A stretch of DNA of 64,000 nt from an uncultured Eubacteriales bacterium (GTDB lineage Bacteria > Bacillota > Clostridia > Oscillospirales > CAG-382), in assembly GCA_934446675.1 (NCBI GenBank), contig CAKSEL010000009.1, positions 60,033 to 124,032 of the forward strand. Reading direction: 5' to 3'. The notes under the pieces are model-generated. The model was not told the DNA's origin. It worked only from the letters and a program-made list of their open reading frames with translations, and did no database searches. The position numbers and the translations under genes are program-made. Shown here in pieces: positions 17,298 to 26,268 of this stretch. How positions within the stretch are numbered: position 1 is the first letter of the stretch; the number at the start of each line of letters is the position of its first letter.

Positions 17298-18569
17298 TTA
17301 TTTACTTTCACAAGCACTAAACGCCGGACGCATATATTCTATATTGCTTCTGCTGATTCCATATTTAGAAGCAAGTCTTTCCCAGTTATCCTTAACAACT
17401 GTAAGAATTTTTTGTGCCTCTGTCTCGGCTTCGTTTTTAGAGAAACCATAATACTCGCTTGTTTCAATGGCAAGTTCAACGGAGATGGATGGATCTTCCT
17501 CACTTACGTTAAGCGATAACTCATCGCCATACGGCACGGGGTTAACATCAAACAAGGGAGATAAGCACCAACCATCCGGAGTAAGAATAAAACCGTGATT
17601 TCTCAAGTGGTCATCAATGTTGGAAATAGCCATATTGAATACGATTCTTCGCCAAAGTTCCTTTAAGTCCTTTTCGGGAGCACCACCGTTTGATTTTATA
17701 AACGACACAATATCAAGATAACTTGTTCCGTCTGCGGCAGACGCACCGTCCGCCTTTCCGAGCATAGTCATGGCAGATGCGAAATGAATTCTTCTTTCTC
17801 CGTCTCTGTCAAAACGCTTTACAAGGAAGGTACTGCCAAGCTTCGAGAATTTTTCAAGCTTTGCAGGAGGAACATCGAGGGAACACAATTTTGCAAGATC
17901 GTGAGCCACCATTTCCCAAGCACCGCTGTCTACTTCATCGTGCTTTGATGGGAACTTTGCGATCCACAAGGAACCGTCAACATCTTCCACCGTTGCTTTG
18001 GGTCTTGCGCCGCCAAGAGACGAACCGGGACCGATAAGCTGACGAAGCCATTTTTCATCAAGTGCATTTTCGTCCTGTTCGAAGGCACGGGAGGCTTCTT
18101 CAAGTGTACGAAGGTTTGCCCACGGCGGTGTTGCCATACCTTTGTCATCGGACAGAAACGGACCGTTTTCGTCCAAACTGAATCGCAACGCTCCCATTCT
18201 CGACTCATCATATACGCCAAGCAGAAAATCGCTTTCACGAAGTTCCCTCGGCTTGCGCTCTTCCCGTTTGGCAACGGCTGCTTCCCGGCGTTTCATAAGC
18301 ACACGTCCCCAACGGTCGGGGCATGAATCGGAAAATATACCGAACATCGCTTTATCAAGCGGTGCAAACTGACGACCGTTGTACATTGCAAGGTCGGGAT
18401 CGAGAACAAAAGCAAAAGAGCTGTTTTTTAACCATTCGGAATCATATTCAAAAGAAAAGGTTTCTTTCCCTTTTGAAACGTCAACATACAGCGTCCCTAT
18501 TTTATTCGGACAAGTCGCACTCCAATTTTCATAAACATATATTTTCTTTTGGTTATTTACCATCGTCAC
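17298..18569 (-). CDS. hipA: HipA-family serine/threonine kinase toxin
   Basis: The 423-residue protein has the HipA layout. The N-terminal subdomain (KIGTLYVDVSKGKETFSFEY) is followed by the Ser-containing loop GPGSSLGGARPKA with the P-loop-like/autophosphorylation segment. Lys in SLWIAKFPSK, the catalytic loop NMAISNIDDHLRNHGF and the metal-binding LSPLFDVNP complete the kinase. HipA kinases phosphorylate tRNA synthetases or other translation factors and cause dormancy. The start overlaps the antitoxin stop (GTGA), with an in-frame ATG at 18563 as alternative. All key residues are present, so the protein is probably active; its target is unknown. Confidence 0.92.
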   Translation of the reverse strand: MTMVNNQKKIYVYENWSATCPNKIGTLYVDVSKGKETFSFEYDSEWLKNSSFAFVLDPDLAMYNGRQFAPLDKAMFGIFSDSCPDRWGRVLMKRREAAVAKREERKPRELRESDFLLGVYDESRMGALRFSLDENGPFLSDDKGMATPPWANLRTLEEASRAFEQDENALDEKWLRQLIGPGSSLGGARPKATVEDVDGSLWIAKFPSKHDEVDSGAWEMVAHDLAKLCSLDVPPAKLEKFSKLGSTFLVKRFDRDGERRIHFASAMTMLGKADGASAADGTSYLDIVSFIKSNGGAPEKDLKELWRRIVFNMAISNIDDHLRNHGFILTPDGWCLSPLFDVNPVPYGDELSLNVSEEDPSISVELAIETSEYYGFSKNEAETEAQKILTVVKDNWERLASKYGISRSNIEYMRPAFSACESK

Positions 18570-18886
18570 TTATCCCTCTTTTCCGAACGCTTGCGGATGG
18601 GCAATTCCAGATCCTGAAGCTTTCTTCCGAGTTCATCGTCTTTTGCAATTAAAAGAAAGTCTTTATCCATATCATTCAGTGCATGAAGAACTGCGGCATA
18701 TGCGCCGATAGCAACCGACGATGCGCCCTTTTCAATGTTCCAAAGCGTTGTTCTGCTGATACCTGCCCTTTCGGCGACAAGCTCTACGGAAAGCTTTCGG
18801 CGAAGTCTTGCGTATTTTATCTGTTCTCCCATTAAAGACAGCCTTTTTTGCGTCTCGGGCATGATAACTACATTCTTTCTGTTCAA
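18566..18886 (-). CDS. hipB: HipB-like XRE antitoxin/regulator
   Basis: The 106-residue protein probably starts at TTG 18886, six bases after GAGGTG; GTG 18895 and ATG 18862 are alternatives. The helix-turn-helix is GEQIKYARLRRKLSVELVAE, then RAGISRTTLWNIEKG. The C-terminal region is charged. Its overlap with hipA is standard for hipBA, where HipB binds the kinase and represses the operon. As element cargo the pair may stabilise the ICE by addiction. Confidence 0.88.
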   Translation of the reverse strand: MNRKNVVIMPETQKRLSLMGEQIKYARLRRKLSVELVAERAGISRTTLWNIEKGASSVAIGAYAAVLHALNDMDKDFLLIAKDDELGRKLQDLELPIRKRSEKRDK

Positions 18887-19018
18887 GAATATCACCTCTG
18901 TGTTAATTATTATAAACTATAATTATGAATATGTCAACTATAATGAACGCAATATTTTGTCATGCAAAAACAAAAGCTTATGTACAGTTTTACCCATACA
19001 TAAGCTTTCTATTATTAT

Positions 19019-19345
19019 TTACGTATTCCCGTTAAAATGCGCAGCTTGATGAAGCGATGTAAAAGTCTTATCGATGCATTCTGTGATTTCGCTTCTGAAA
19101 CCATCCTCATGTTTCAGCCATTCATCATAAACCTGTTCAAGAATATTGCCCTTGAACTCAAGTACGATTTCAGTCTCATAAGGTGAAAATTCGTAAGCAT
19201 CGAAAAGCACATCGAAAATTTCTGCAATAATGGAAATCTTGTATGCTTTCTCAAAAATCTCTTCGGGATCTTCTTTCAGCATTTCTTCTTTGAACTCGTT
19301 GTACGCATCTTCAATTTTATCAAAAACACATTCCTGCATTTTCAT
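19019..19345 (-). CDS. Small helical protein, DUF3848-like
   Basis: The 108-residue acidic, all-helical protein starts at ATG 19345 behind GGAGG. DAYNEFKEEMLKEDPEEIFE and KAYKISIIAEIFDVLF resemble the DUF3848 pattern found next to ICE genes in Clostridia; the match is from memory. No catalytic motif is seen. It is the last gene of the long minus-strand operon that begins at 29.87 kb. Confidence 0.55.
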   Translation of the reverse strand: MKMQECVFDKIEDAYNEFKEEMLKEDPEEIFEKAYKISIIAEIFDVLFDAYEFSPYETEIVLEFKGNILEQVYDEWLKHEDGFRSEITECIDKTFTSLHQAAHFNGNT

Positions 19346-19349
19346 AACC

Positions 19350-19871
19350 TTACCTCCACTTGTTTTTCATAACAGCAAATCGTATAATATCTTTCGGGGT
19401 GTATCTGTCATAAACACTTTTAAGCCTCTCGTCAAAGTTTTCAATCTTTTCTTCCCACTGCTTTTGAGCGAAGGAATAAAGTTTTGAACTGAACTCAGGA
19501 TCAAATCCTACGACACGAATCGCTCTTATGATATTGTCCTTGTTATCCACCGCGATAATCGGCACTGTATAACCGTAAGGTGCGGGATCTTCAATATTGA
19601 ACTCGGGATAAAGACCGGCATTGAATGGCATATCCAGTATGAGTTCATTTTCGAAGTTTGCCGTAATAAATACGAGTCCTTCGATAACGCTTAAATAGAT
19701 ATCCAGTTTGCCGCAGTGAATTGCGGCAATTTCTTCGTCGGTCATGTTTGTAAATCCGATATTTATGAAACCGTTGTCACCGCCAAGTTCAAATATAGCG
19801 CCGTCACCCGGCATAACTTTATCGTATTTCTGTCCTATATAGTAACAAGTAAAACCTTTGCTGTTTTCCAT
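19350..19871 (-). CDS. Hypothetical protein of the repair/replication operon
   Basis: The 173-residue protein is read from ATG 19871 behind AAAGGA. The frame runs on to 19958, but that part reads through the end of the previous gene and has no ribosome site. The middle is strand-rich (GFINIGFTNMTDEEIAAIHC, VIEGLVFITANFENELILD) and the C-terminus helical (YTPKDIIRFAVMKNKWR). I recognise no family. It is spaced four bases from the next gene and so is co-translated with it. Confidence 0.65.
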   Translation of the reverse strand: MENSKGFTCYYIGQKYDKVMPGDGAIFELGGDNGFINIGFTNMTDEEIAAIHCGKLDIYLSVIEGLVFITANFENELILDMPFNAGLYPEFNIEDPAPYGYTVPIIAVDNKDNIIRAIRVVGFDPEFSSKLYSFAQKQWEEKIENFDERLKSVYDRYTPKDIIRFAVMKNKWR

Positions 19872-19941
19872 CGTTTTTCCTTTCATACGATAAGAGGATG
19901 TGGAATAACTCCACACCCTCCGTTTTTGTTTTAGAGAAGAT

Positions 19942-20946
19942 TTATGCGGCTGCAGCACCGAATACCTGTGATCTGAGAACGCTCATCTTGAACTGTCCTA
20001 CCATATCACGAAGCATTGAAAATTCTTCGTCTACACCCGACAAATCCTGTTTCAGAATATCCTCGTATTCACGCTTCTTACCTTCAAGGGCTTGGATTTT
20101 AAGTTCCCAGCGGTCGAGAATCTTCTGACTGCTGTTGCCGCTTTGAATAAGCCGCAAGATACGGCTCTGATATTCCGCAATCTCTCTTCCCATATCCTGA
20201 TAAAACTCACGGGACATTTTTCCTCTCTGCTTAGCGTCATCCGCTACATACATGGAATTAATGCTTATGTACTTTGAATCTCTTCCCGTAGAATAGGTGA
20301 AAAGGTTTTCATTTCCGATAAGCTCCATAAAATCTTCAAGGAGTGATATGCCGTGCATATATGCCTTTGGAATAAAGTAGTGATGACCTCTTGCCGAAAT
20401 ACCTATTGCGTGCATATTGCTTATGTACTTTTCCGCCATAGTCTCAATGCTTCGGTTGCCGATACAGTCTTGATAGAGCTTAAAAAGTCTTTCAGCCTGT
20501 TTAAAGTAACCGAGTATGTTTCTGTCAGAGGAATAGTCAACGTCAGATAACACCATCTCGCCGGAATTTTTGTCAAGCGTGATATTTGCAAGCTTTCTGT
20601 ATGTATTTGTCGTTTCATACAGTGTTTCCTCTACAAGCTCGCGGGACAGACTTTCGGCTCCGACTCTTTTGTTGTCACGGCAGTAGATACGGCAGACCTT
20701 AATCTCCGAACCGTAGGGTTCTTCGATTCTGTCGTGTATCTCGCCTGTGGCACTTCGGAAAGCGTCGGTTACCGAAATGTTCTCGTTTACCGTAATGGGA
20801 AAACCTATCTGCTCACATATTTCACGGACACGTTCCGCTTTGATGATAAGCTTCGGCAAGGAGTAGTACATATACTTGCCGAGAATGTCGCCGTTCTTTT
20901 CATCGTCTGTGTGTATTGCCATAAACTGGTTCATTGTATTATTCAT
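19942..20946 (-). CDS. DUF6744-like protein
   Basis: The 334-residue soluble protein starts at ATG 20946 behind AAGGAG. It is mixed alpha/beta at first (KVCRIYCRDNKRVGAESLSR), with a central HHYFIPKAYMHGISLLEDFM segment and a C-terminal coiled coil (LQIQALEGKKREYEDILKQ-like, residues ~275-320). The size and the HHYFIP region fit the DUF6744 proteins of mobile elements; that name is tentative. It follows the primase-like gene and probably serves element replication or recombination. Confidence 0.6.
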   Translation of the reverse strand: MNNTMNQFMAIHTDDEKNGDILGKYMYYSLPKLIIKAERVREICEQIGFPITVNENISVTDAFRSATGEIHDRIEEPYGSEIKVCRIYCRDNKRVGAESLSRELVEETLYETTNTYRKLANITLDKNSGEMVLSDVDYSSDRNILGYFKQAERLFKLYQDCIGNRSIETMAEKYISNMHAIGISARGHHYFIPKAYMHGISLLEDFMELIGNENLFTYSTGRDSKYISINSMYVADDAKQRGKMSREFYQDMGREIAEYQSRILRLIQSGNSSQKILDRWELKIQALEGKKREYEDILKQDLSGVDEEFSMLRDMVGQFKMSVLRSQVFGAAAA

Positions 20947-20962
20947 ATCGTTTTTCTCCTTA

Positions 20963-22048
20963 TCACGCAGCGAGAGATATTTGCTGCATACTCATTGTTT
21001 TGGCGAGAATGTAATCATCCATACCCTTGTATTTCGGATTCCATGTGCAACTCACGCACTCAACGCCCATATGACAAAGCGTATTTTTCAGAGTGATCAA
21101 CGCCTGTTTCACCTCCGGTTTCGATCGCTTGTCCATATCAAAAGCTTCATATACCTTTGTAATGCCAAGCTCACGAAGCGTATTCGGTAAATACTCGATG
21201 GCGTTGACGCCCGGAATGGCAATAAAAAGTTTTCCGTCGGAAAGAACGCTTGTTATGTCCGCTTTCATTGCGCCTTCTGTCAGACACGCTTCTTTGGCAG
21301 TGGTGTCTCCCACGACGTGTATCCAGGATCTTGCGCCCGTACCGCCGTTAAAATGCTTGCTGGAAAACCAGCGGAACTTCTTTTCATCGGAGTCCGGCGG
21401 CACATCCAGCCTCATCTGTAAGCCCTGAATGTAGCCGTCCTTATCACACACGGGGATAAAAATACCGCCGATTTTTTTGCAGTACATCTGAAGATCGCTC
21501 TTATCATCATACCAGAATCCCGGAATACCGACTAAATTGTACTTTGAAGCGAGAGCTTCAAGCACCTCGCGTCTGAATACGTTGTCGGTGGGAATACTGC
21601 GGTACATAAATTTATGTATATGACCGAAGTTAAGTCCTCTGTTTTCAAGATTCATAAGATGATTTCGGTTTAAGCGCAAAAGGCTTAAAAACTCATAGTA
21701 AATATCGTGTCTTTCTCTGGTGGGACGGATAGGAGTTTCTTCCTCCGCACGAAAATACAGAGTCTTTGTTTCAAGCGTTTCCTGCTCGCCTTTGAGTACC
21801 GTGTAAGCCTCCTTGTTGCTAATGCCGTTGATTTTGGCAAAGAGAGACACGCTGTTGCCTTTTTCTTTGCATCGGAAACAGTTAAATCTGTCTTTTTGCC
21901 GGTTAAGCCCCAAATGGTACTTGGTATCGCCGCAAAAGGGGCACAAAGCTTTCAGTTCCACATCGTTTCTCTGTATCGGGTGAAAATGTATGCCGCATTT
22001 TTCCGCCACCTCCGCAATATCAAAGCTATCGTACTTAAAGTCAATCAT
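20963..22048 (-). CDS. CHC2 zinc-finger/Toprim primase-like protein
   Basis: The 361-residue protein starts at ATG 22048, overlapping the upstream stop by four bases, with AGGTGG as ribosome site. The N-terminal zinc finger of primase type is LCPFCGDTKYHLGLN...FNCFRCKEKGN with four Cys. The C-terminal Toprim-like (DUF3854-type) domain shows CLTEGAMKADI, then FIAIPGVNA, and the acidic pair YEAFDMDKRSKPE. It should make primers or otherwise handle nucleic acid for element replication. The central RNA-polymerase domain of DnaG is absent, so it is a minimal, ICE-type primase. Confidence 0.8.
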   Translation of the reverse strand: MIDFKYDSFDIAEVAEKCGIHFHPIQRNDVELKALCPFCGDTKYHLGLNRQKDRFNCFRCKEKGNSVSLFAKINGISNKEAYTVLKGEQETLETKTLYFRAEEETPIRPTRERHDIYYEFLSLLRLNRNHLMNLENRGLNFGHIHKFMYRSIPTDNVFRREVLEALASKYNLVGIPGFWYDDKSDLQMYCKKIGGIFIPVCDKDGYIQGLQMRLDVPPDSDEKKFRWFSSKHFNGGTGARSWIHVVGDTTAKEACLTEGAMKADITSVLSDGKLFIAIPGVNAIEYLPNTLRELGITKVYEAFDMDKRSKPEVKQALITLKNTLCHMGVECVSCTWNPKYKGMDDYILAKTMSMQQISLAA

Positions 22049-23805
22049 GCCGCCACCTTTTCTTTTGCCTGTGCTCTCTGCCTTAACGGATAAGTTGCCG
22101 TGAGAGCCACATTTCTTGCATAAGCGAGAATAACCTGCCCGTTCACGGGCAAAAGTTTGGTGGTAATGCATTCGGCGTTGTCTATGTACTTCGGGTAAAC
22201 AAGCCCTGTAAGTCTTTCGAGTAACGCTGAAACTTCAAGTCCTGCCTTGATTTTTTCAGAGGTAGACAGCAAACGGTAGTCTTTCCCGTCATAGGTGAAA
22301 CGGAAAGTATTTTTTACTTCGCCCGTGGTTTTCACCACATCAAAAAGCTTGATGGACGCACGGTTCATCTGTAAACTCTGCAAAGTAATTTCCGCCTTCT
22401 TTGCGGCGTACTCACTCACAGCCGTAATGAGCCTTGAAAGCTCTGCTTTCTTTGCGGCGCATTCTTCAAGCTGTTTGTTTATCGCCTTTATCTTTTCGGG
22501 TATATCGTTTGCTTCATAAAGCACCTGCACTTCGTTCGCAAAGGCTTGCGCCTGCTTATTAAGGTTTTCAAGCTCTGCATATTCTTCGGAGGAAAGATTA
22601 CCGTACTTCATTTTATCTTCAAGCATTGCAATTTCGGAAACATCCGCACTGCCAAGGGCTGCAAGATCTGCCTCGATTTGGGCAAGATCAGCAGTTTTAA
22701 ATTTCTTGAACTTTTCAGCACTCTTTTTATCAAGCGCCGCAAGCTCGTCTCTTGCCGACACAGCGTTCTGACCTTTTGTGCGAATATCATCGTACTCAGC
22801 CTTTAAGCCCATAGCAAAAGCCTTACAGTTTTCCTCGGTTACAACCGTGTGACAAGTCGGACAGGTATCTCCGACCTTAATGCTTTTGGCTCTTGCAATG
22901 ATTTTCCGGCACTGTGCCGAAAATGCGGCAATCTCGGCATTTATCTTTGCGATCTCCTCTGTGAATTTTGAAACATACTGCCTGTGCTGTACCTCTGCCC
23001 GGCGTTCAAGAAGATGTTTTCTTTTGTCGTCAGAAAGAGCGGAGGCAATTTCGTTTTGTCTTTTCTTCAATTTCTCAACATCAATTCCGTCAAACTGCTT
23101 TTCTTCAAGAATCTGCTTGCGGTTTACAATGTCATTTCCTTTGGAGACAATATCATCGAGCTTTGCCGCCGTTTCATCGTACTGCTTTTGAAGCAGATCC
23201 CGCTGTCCTTCAAGGTAAACTGCCGTTTCCCGTATTTCCTTTAATTCTTCGCGCTTTTTCTTCGCAAAAAACTCGGGATCAAGTAAACTCTCGTTTTCAA
23301 GAAGTGTACGGGTGCTTTCGCTCATTTGTGCAAGTACGTCCTTTGGCTCTGCCTCCGGGACAAGCTTTTGAAGAATTTCTCTGCCGTCCTCGGCAATTTT
23401 TTCGATAAAGTACAGAGGATTAAGCAGTGAAAGAAAGATATCCTTTTCGGCAAATCTCTCGGCAATATCTGTCTGACGGATATTTACCGTATCAAAAACA
23501 ATGCTTGTGCCGCCGTCATTTCGTCTGCGTGACAGGGTATGTATCTCACCGTTTTCATCGACAAACCGCACTTCTGCATACATCTCGCGGCTTTCGGAGT
23601 TGAGAAGCCTGTCACAGCTCTTTTCTCCCCAGAAAGGTGTTCTGCAAAAAGCATATGCAATAGCGTCGGCAATGGTACTTTTACCCTGACCGTTTCCGCC
23701 CGATATACAGGTATAGCGGTCAAAATCCATCGTATACGGCTCTTTGAAGTTTTTGAAGCCTGCCATTTTGATGTTTACGATACTGAATTTATTGATCTTT
23801 TTCAT
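22045..23805 (-). CDS. Rad50/SMC-like ATPase with zinc hook
   Basis: The 586-residue protein starts at ATG 23805 behind GAGAGGTG. The N-terminal half-ATPase has Walker A GGNGQGKST. Two long coiled coils flank CPTCHTVV, a CxxC zinc hook as in Rad50/SbcC. The C-terminal lobe has LLSTSEKIKAGLEVSALLE (signature-like) and VYPKYIDNAE (Walker B-like). Such ATPases tether DNA ends and normally work with an SbcD/Mre11 nuclease, but no nuclease partner gene is visible here. The Rad52-type gene next door suggests a joint role in recombination of element DNA. Confidence 0.85.
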   Translation of the reverse strand: MKKINKFSIVNIKMAGFKNFKEPYTMDFDRYTCISGGNGQGKSTIADAIAYAFCRTPFWGEKSCDRLLNSESREMYAEVRFVDENGEIHTLSRRRNDGGTSIVFDTVNIRQTDIAERFAEKDIFLSLLNPLYFIEKIAEDGREILQKLVPEAEPKDVLAQMSESTRTLLENESLLDPEFFAKKKREELKEIRETAVYLEGQRDLLQKQYDETAAKLDDIVSKGNDIVNRKQILEEKQFDGIDVEKLKKRQNEIASALSDDKRKHLLERRAEVQHRQYVSKFTEEIAKINAEIAAFSAQCRKIIARAKSIKVGDTCPTCHTVVTEENCKAFAMGLKAEYDDIRTKGQNAVSARDELAALDKKSAEKFKKFKTADLAQIEADLAALGSADVSEIAMLEDKMKYGNLSSEEYAELENLNKQAQAFANEVQVLYEANDIPEKIKAINKQLEECAAKKAELSRLITAVSEYAAKKAEITLQSLQMNRASIKLFDVVKTTGEVKNTFRFTYDGKDYRLLSTSEKIKAGLEVSALLERLTGLVYPKYIDNAECITTKLLPVNGQVILAYARNVALTATYPLRQRAQAKEKVAA

Positions 23806-23818
23806 AACCGCACCTCTC

Positions 23819-24664
23819 CTATGCCGCAATGTCGTAGGAATTGAGAATAGCGTATGTGCCGTAAGAGTTCTGACCTCTGCCTGCGTTTACATTCTTTATT
23901 CTCGTTCCCACTTTCAAGCGTTCATCGGCTCCCTGCATAAAAGCCTGGAATTGTTTGCCCTTACCGAACAAAAGCATAGAACTCTGATTGTTCTGCACGT
24001 TTATCTTGCGAACCTCGTAAACATCGGCGTTTTCGTCACCGTTATTCTGAAGAGGAGTCATTGTTGGTGCAGAAGGCGGAGTTGCCGCTTGCTTCTGTGA
24101 CGGCGGAGGTGTTGTGGTTGTTGTTCCTTTCGATGCATCGGGTTTCTGCTTTGGAGCAGATGTACCGAACAGTTTTGCAACAGTATCGTTATATGCCTTT
24201 TCGAGCTTGGCATTTTCGGATTCGGGAATAATATAACTGTTACCCCTTGCTTCGGCTGCCACCCACACAGTATTAAAACTGTAAAGATATCTGCCGATAT
24301 TCCATTTTACCGCCGCACGCTTAAAGGCATCGGAAAGTCCGCCCTTAACGGCTTCAATATCACTGTCCTCGGCACCGTCTGTTTTGTCAATCCACTGCCC
24401 CAGTTCGTCGTCGTAGATAGAGATGGTACAAAGCTGTGAGGACTTGGTTTTCTTTCCCGACACGCTCTCGTGCCAGGGAGTGAAACTATCCTTCCAGCGA
24501 TTCTGTCCCACTACCTCGTCAAGTCTGTCTGCAACAGCTCTTGCGTCAAGATACGGTACCGCTATACCTTGCATTTTCTGTTCGTTTACATACTGCAATC
24601 TCCAGCTCACATCCGACGCTGGAAAAGGTTTTCCGAAAGCTTCAAGGTATTTGTTTTCCCTCAT
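23819..24664 (-). CDS. Rad52/Rad22-family single-strand annealing protein
   Basis: The 281-residue protein starts at ATG 24664 behind AAGGAGG. Residues ~1-150 match the Rad52/Rad22 annealing domain: LDARAVADRLDEVVGQNRWK, ISIYDDELGQWIDKTDGAED, AVKGGLSDAFKRAAVKWNIG and RYLYSF. A Thr/Pro/Gln-rich linker (residues ~165-205) and a C-terminal part with INVQNNQSSMLLFGKGKQF follow. These proteins anneal complementary single strands, typical of phage and ICE recombination. The upstream neighbour is the E2-like gene and the downstream one the Rad50-like ATPase. Confidence 0.88.
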   Translation of the reverse strand: MRENKYLEAFGKPFPASDVSWRLQYVNEQKMQGIAVPYLDARAVADRLDEVVGQNRWKDSFTPWHESVSGKKTKSSQLCTISIYDDELGQWIDKTDGAEDSDIEAVKGGLSDAFKRAAVKWNIGRYLYSFNTVWVAAEARGNSYIIPESENAKLEKAYNDTVAKLFGTSAPKQKPDASKGTTTTTPPPSQKQAATPPSAPTMTPLQNNGDENADVYEVRKINVQNNQSSMLLFGKGKQFQAFMQGADERLKVGTRIKNVNAGRGQNSYGTYAILNSYDIAA

Positions 24665-24680
24665 GGTTTGTTCCTCCTTG

Positions 24681-25340
24681 TTATTGATTGATAAAATTCT
24701 TTAATGTTTTACCGCTTGGTATCAGGACTTTACCGTAATAGTAATCGCTGTCCCTATCCTTCATAAATTCAAGCAATTCGCGATACTGCATACAAAGTTT
24801 TGTTCTGTCGGGCGTGTACCTGTCGTTATTGTCCGGCATTGCAAAAATGTAATACGGTATTCCGTTTAACTGTCTGAGCTGCTTTATTCTTGGCATAGCG
24901 TTAGAGCCTATGCATATATTAAAGCCGCTTACGTTTGAAAAAGGATATTTGTAAAGCTTTGTATCTTCCCGAAGCGGTCCCTTATCGGCAACCGCCACCT
25001 GTGCCTCGGTTATCTTGAAATCCTTACTGACGTAAAATCCGAAAAGCAGCCTTGGTATCGGAAAATCTTTGTAGATCGTTTTCTCATAGGTGATATTGAC
25101 ATTGAAATTTCCAAGGTCAAGCGCCACAAACCGTTCTCCGTCCGTATTTTCACGAAAGCAGATACATCTGTCGGGCAAAAGTCCGCTTTGTACCGTTTTC
25201 GGTTTCGAGGATTTTTCGACAAGCCGGCAAAAAGTATTCAGCGATATGATTTTATGCCTTACTGTCTCCCTGCGGCAATCGTCAACAACAACATTCAGAT
25301 CGTCGTTGATATAGAATTTAAGTCCGGATATGTTGCTCAT
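24681..25340 (-). CDS. Prok-E2_D / PRTRC system protein B-like (ubiquitin-E2-like)
   Basis: The 219-residue protein starts at ATG 25340, overlapping the upstream stop by four bases. VALDLGNFNVNITYEKTIYK, DFPIPRLLFGFYVSKDFKIT and LYKYPFSNVSGFNICIGSN follow the pattern of PRTRC system protein B, a family grouped with prokaryotic E2-like proteins (Prok-E2_D). The Cys in NICIGSN is the likely equivalent of the E2 active-site Cys. An E2 would take a ubiquitin-like tag from the E1-like enzyme encoded 2.5 kb upstream in this operon. Family membership is a pattern judgement; activity is inference. Confidence 0.75.
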   Translation of the reverse strand: MSNISGLKFYINDDLNVVVDDCRRETVRHKIISLNTFCRLVEKSSKPKTVQSGLLPDRCICFRENTDGERFVALDLGNFNVNITYEKTIYKDFPIPRLLFGFYVSKDFKITEAQVAVADKGPLREDTKLYKYPFSNVSGFNICIGSNAMPRIKQLRQLNGIPYYIFAMPDNNDRYTPDRTKLCMQYRELLEFMKDRDSDYYYGKVLIPSGKTLKNFINQ

Positions 25341-25930
25341 TGCTTCACCGTCCAATCCTCAAATCTCTTTCTCAGTGCTTTGAGTCGCTGAGAATACATG
25401 TCAAAAAGAGTTCGGACAGCACAGGCAATTTCAAATGTACTGTAACAATAATTTGAATCGATGTATATGTTTATCGAACTTGCGTACCGATGATTGAACT
25501 TTGTATACAGATTGAAACTTACGCCGTTATAATAGGACATCGGAGAACCGATAAGGTATTCGCGCGCGGTAAACAGCATCTCATTTTTCTCTTTGTTGTA
25601 CTCTTCCCGGGTAAGAAAGCCGGTACGGTACAGCTTGTTGAGAAATCTGTAATACTCTGTCATATCAAGACTCGAATAAAACCAAACATCGCAAATGGGA
25701 TCATCTTCATCCGCTTCTCCGTTTTCATTCCGATAATACAGCGTTTTAAGTCTCACAAAATCACCTGCGTTGTACAGTATTTCATAGTAATCGCATTCAA
25801 TTTCCTCAACATATTCACTATAATCCGAAAAAAGCTTTGCGACATTATCGCTCCCCTCATCAAAATAGCGTTTTATCACCGTAAGATAATCAAAAAGTTC
25901 GATCATCGGTGCTTGCAGTAATCGTTCCAT
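25337..25930 (-). CDS. Hypothetical operon protein
   Basis: The 197-residue acidic protein is read from ATG 25930 behind GAGGTG; TTG 25942 is an alternative. It is rich in Tyr and Asp (YSEYVEEIECDYYEILYNAG, SSLDMTEYYRFLNKLYRTGF) and mostly helical, with no transmembrane segment. I recognise no family. Tight coupling to the E2-like gene suggests a role in the same system. Confidence 0.65.
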   Translation of the reverse strand: MERLLQAPMIELFDYLTVIKRYFDEGSDNVAKLFSDYSEYVEEIECDYYEILYNAGDFVRLKTLYYRNENGEADEDDPICDVWFYSSLDMTEYYRFLNKLYRTGFLTREEYNKEKNEMLFTAREYLIGSPMSYYNGVSFNLYTKFNHRYASSINIYIDSNYCYSTFEIACAVRTLFDMYSQRLKALRKRFEDWTVKQ

Positions 25931-25938
25931 GCCCCACC

Positions 25939-26250
25939 TCAAAAGAACTTCTTTTCGGGTGAGAAGACAGATCCCGCATTTCTTATGATTCGGAACAGTT
26001 CACTTGCCGTTTTCACTTTTGGTTCAAGAATTTCGTTGTAATATTCCATGTATTCCTCAAGGTCATTGTAAGTGAACTTGCTGAAATCAAGGTTTCCGAT
26101 CTTAAAATCATCGCCTGTTGCCAGCCTTTTGGTAGTCATTTCGTGGATATACCGAAAGCCTTCCGTGTGTTCATCCGCCTTTTTGGCAGGCATATTTCTT
26201 ATTTTTGTAAACTCGTCTACAAAGCTTACTTTGTCTAAAATTTGTTCCAT
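25939..26250 (-). CDS. Hypothetical operon protein
   Basis: The 103-residue protein starts at ATG 26250 behind AAAGGAAA. It appears helical (FTYNDLEEYMEYYNEILEPK) with a short strand region (DDFKIGNLDFSKF). No family was recognised. It lies between the methyltransferase-like gene and the 197-residue hypothetical gene. Confidence 0.6.
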   Translation of the reverse strand: MEQILDKVSFVDEFTKIRNMPAKKADEHTEGFRYIHEMTTKRLATGDDFKIGNLDFSKFTYNDLEEYMEYYNEILEPKVKTASELFRIIRNAGSVFSPEKKFF

Positions 26251-26268
26251 AGTTATTTTCTTTCCTTT

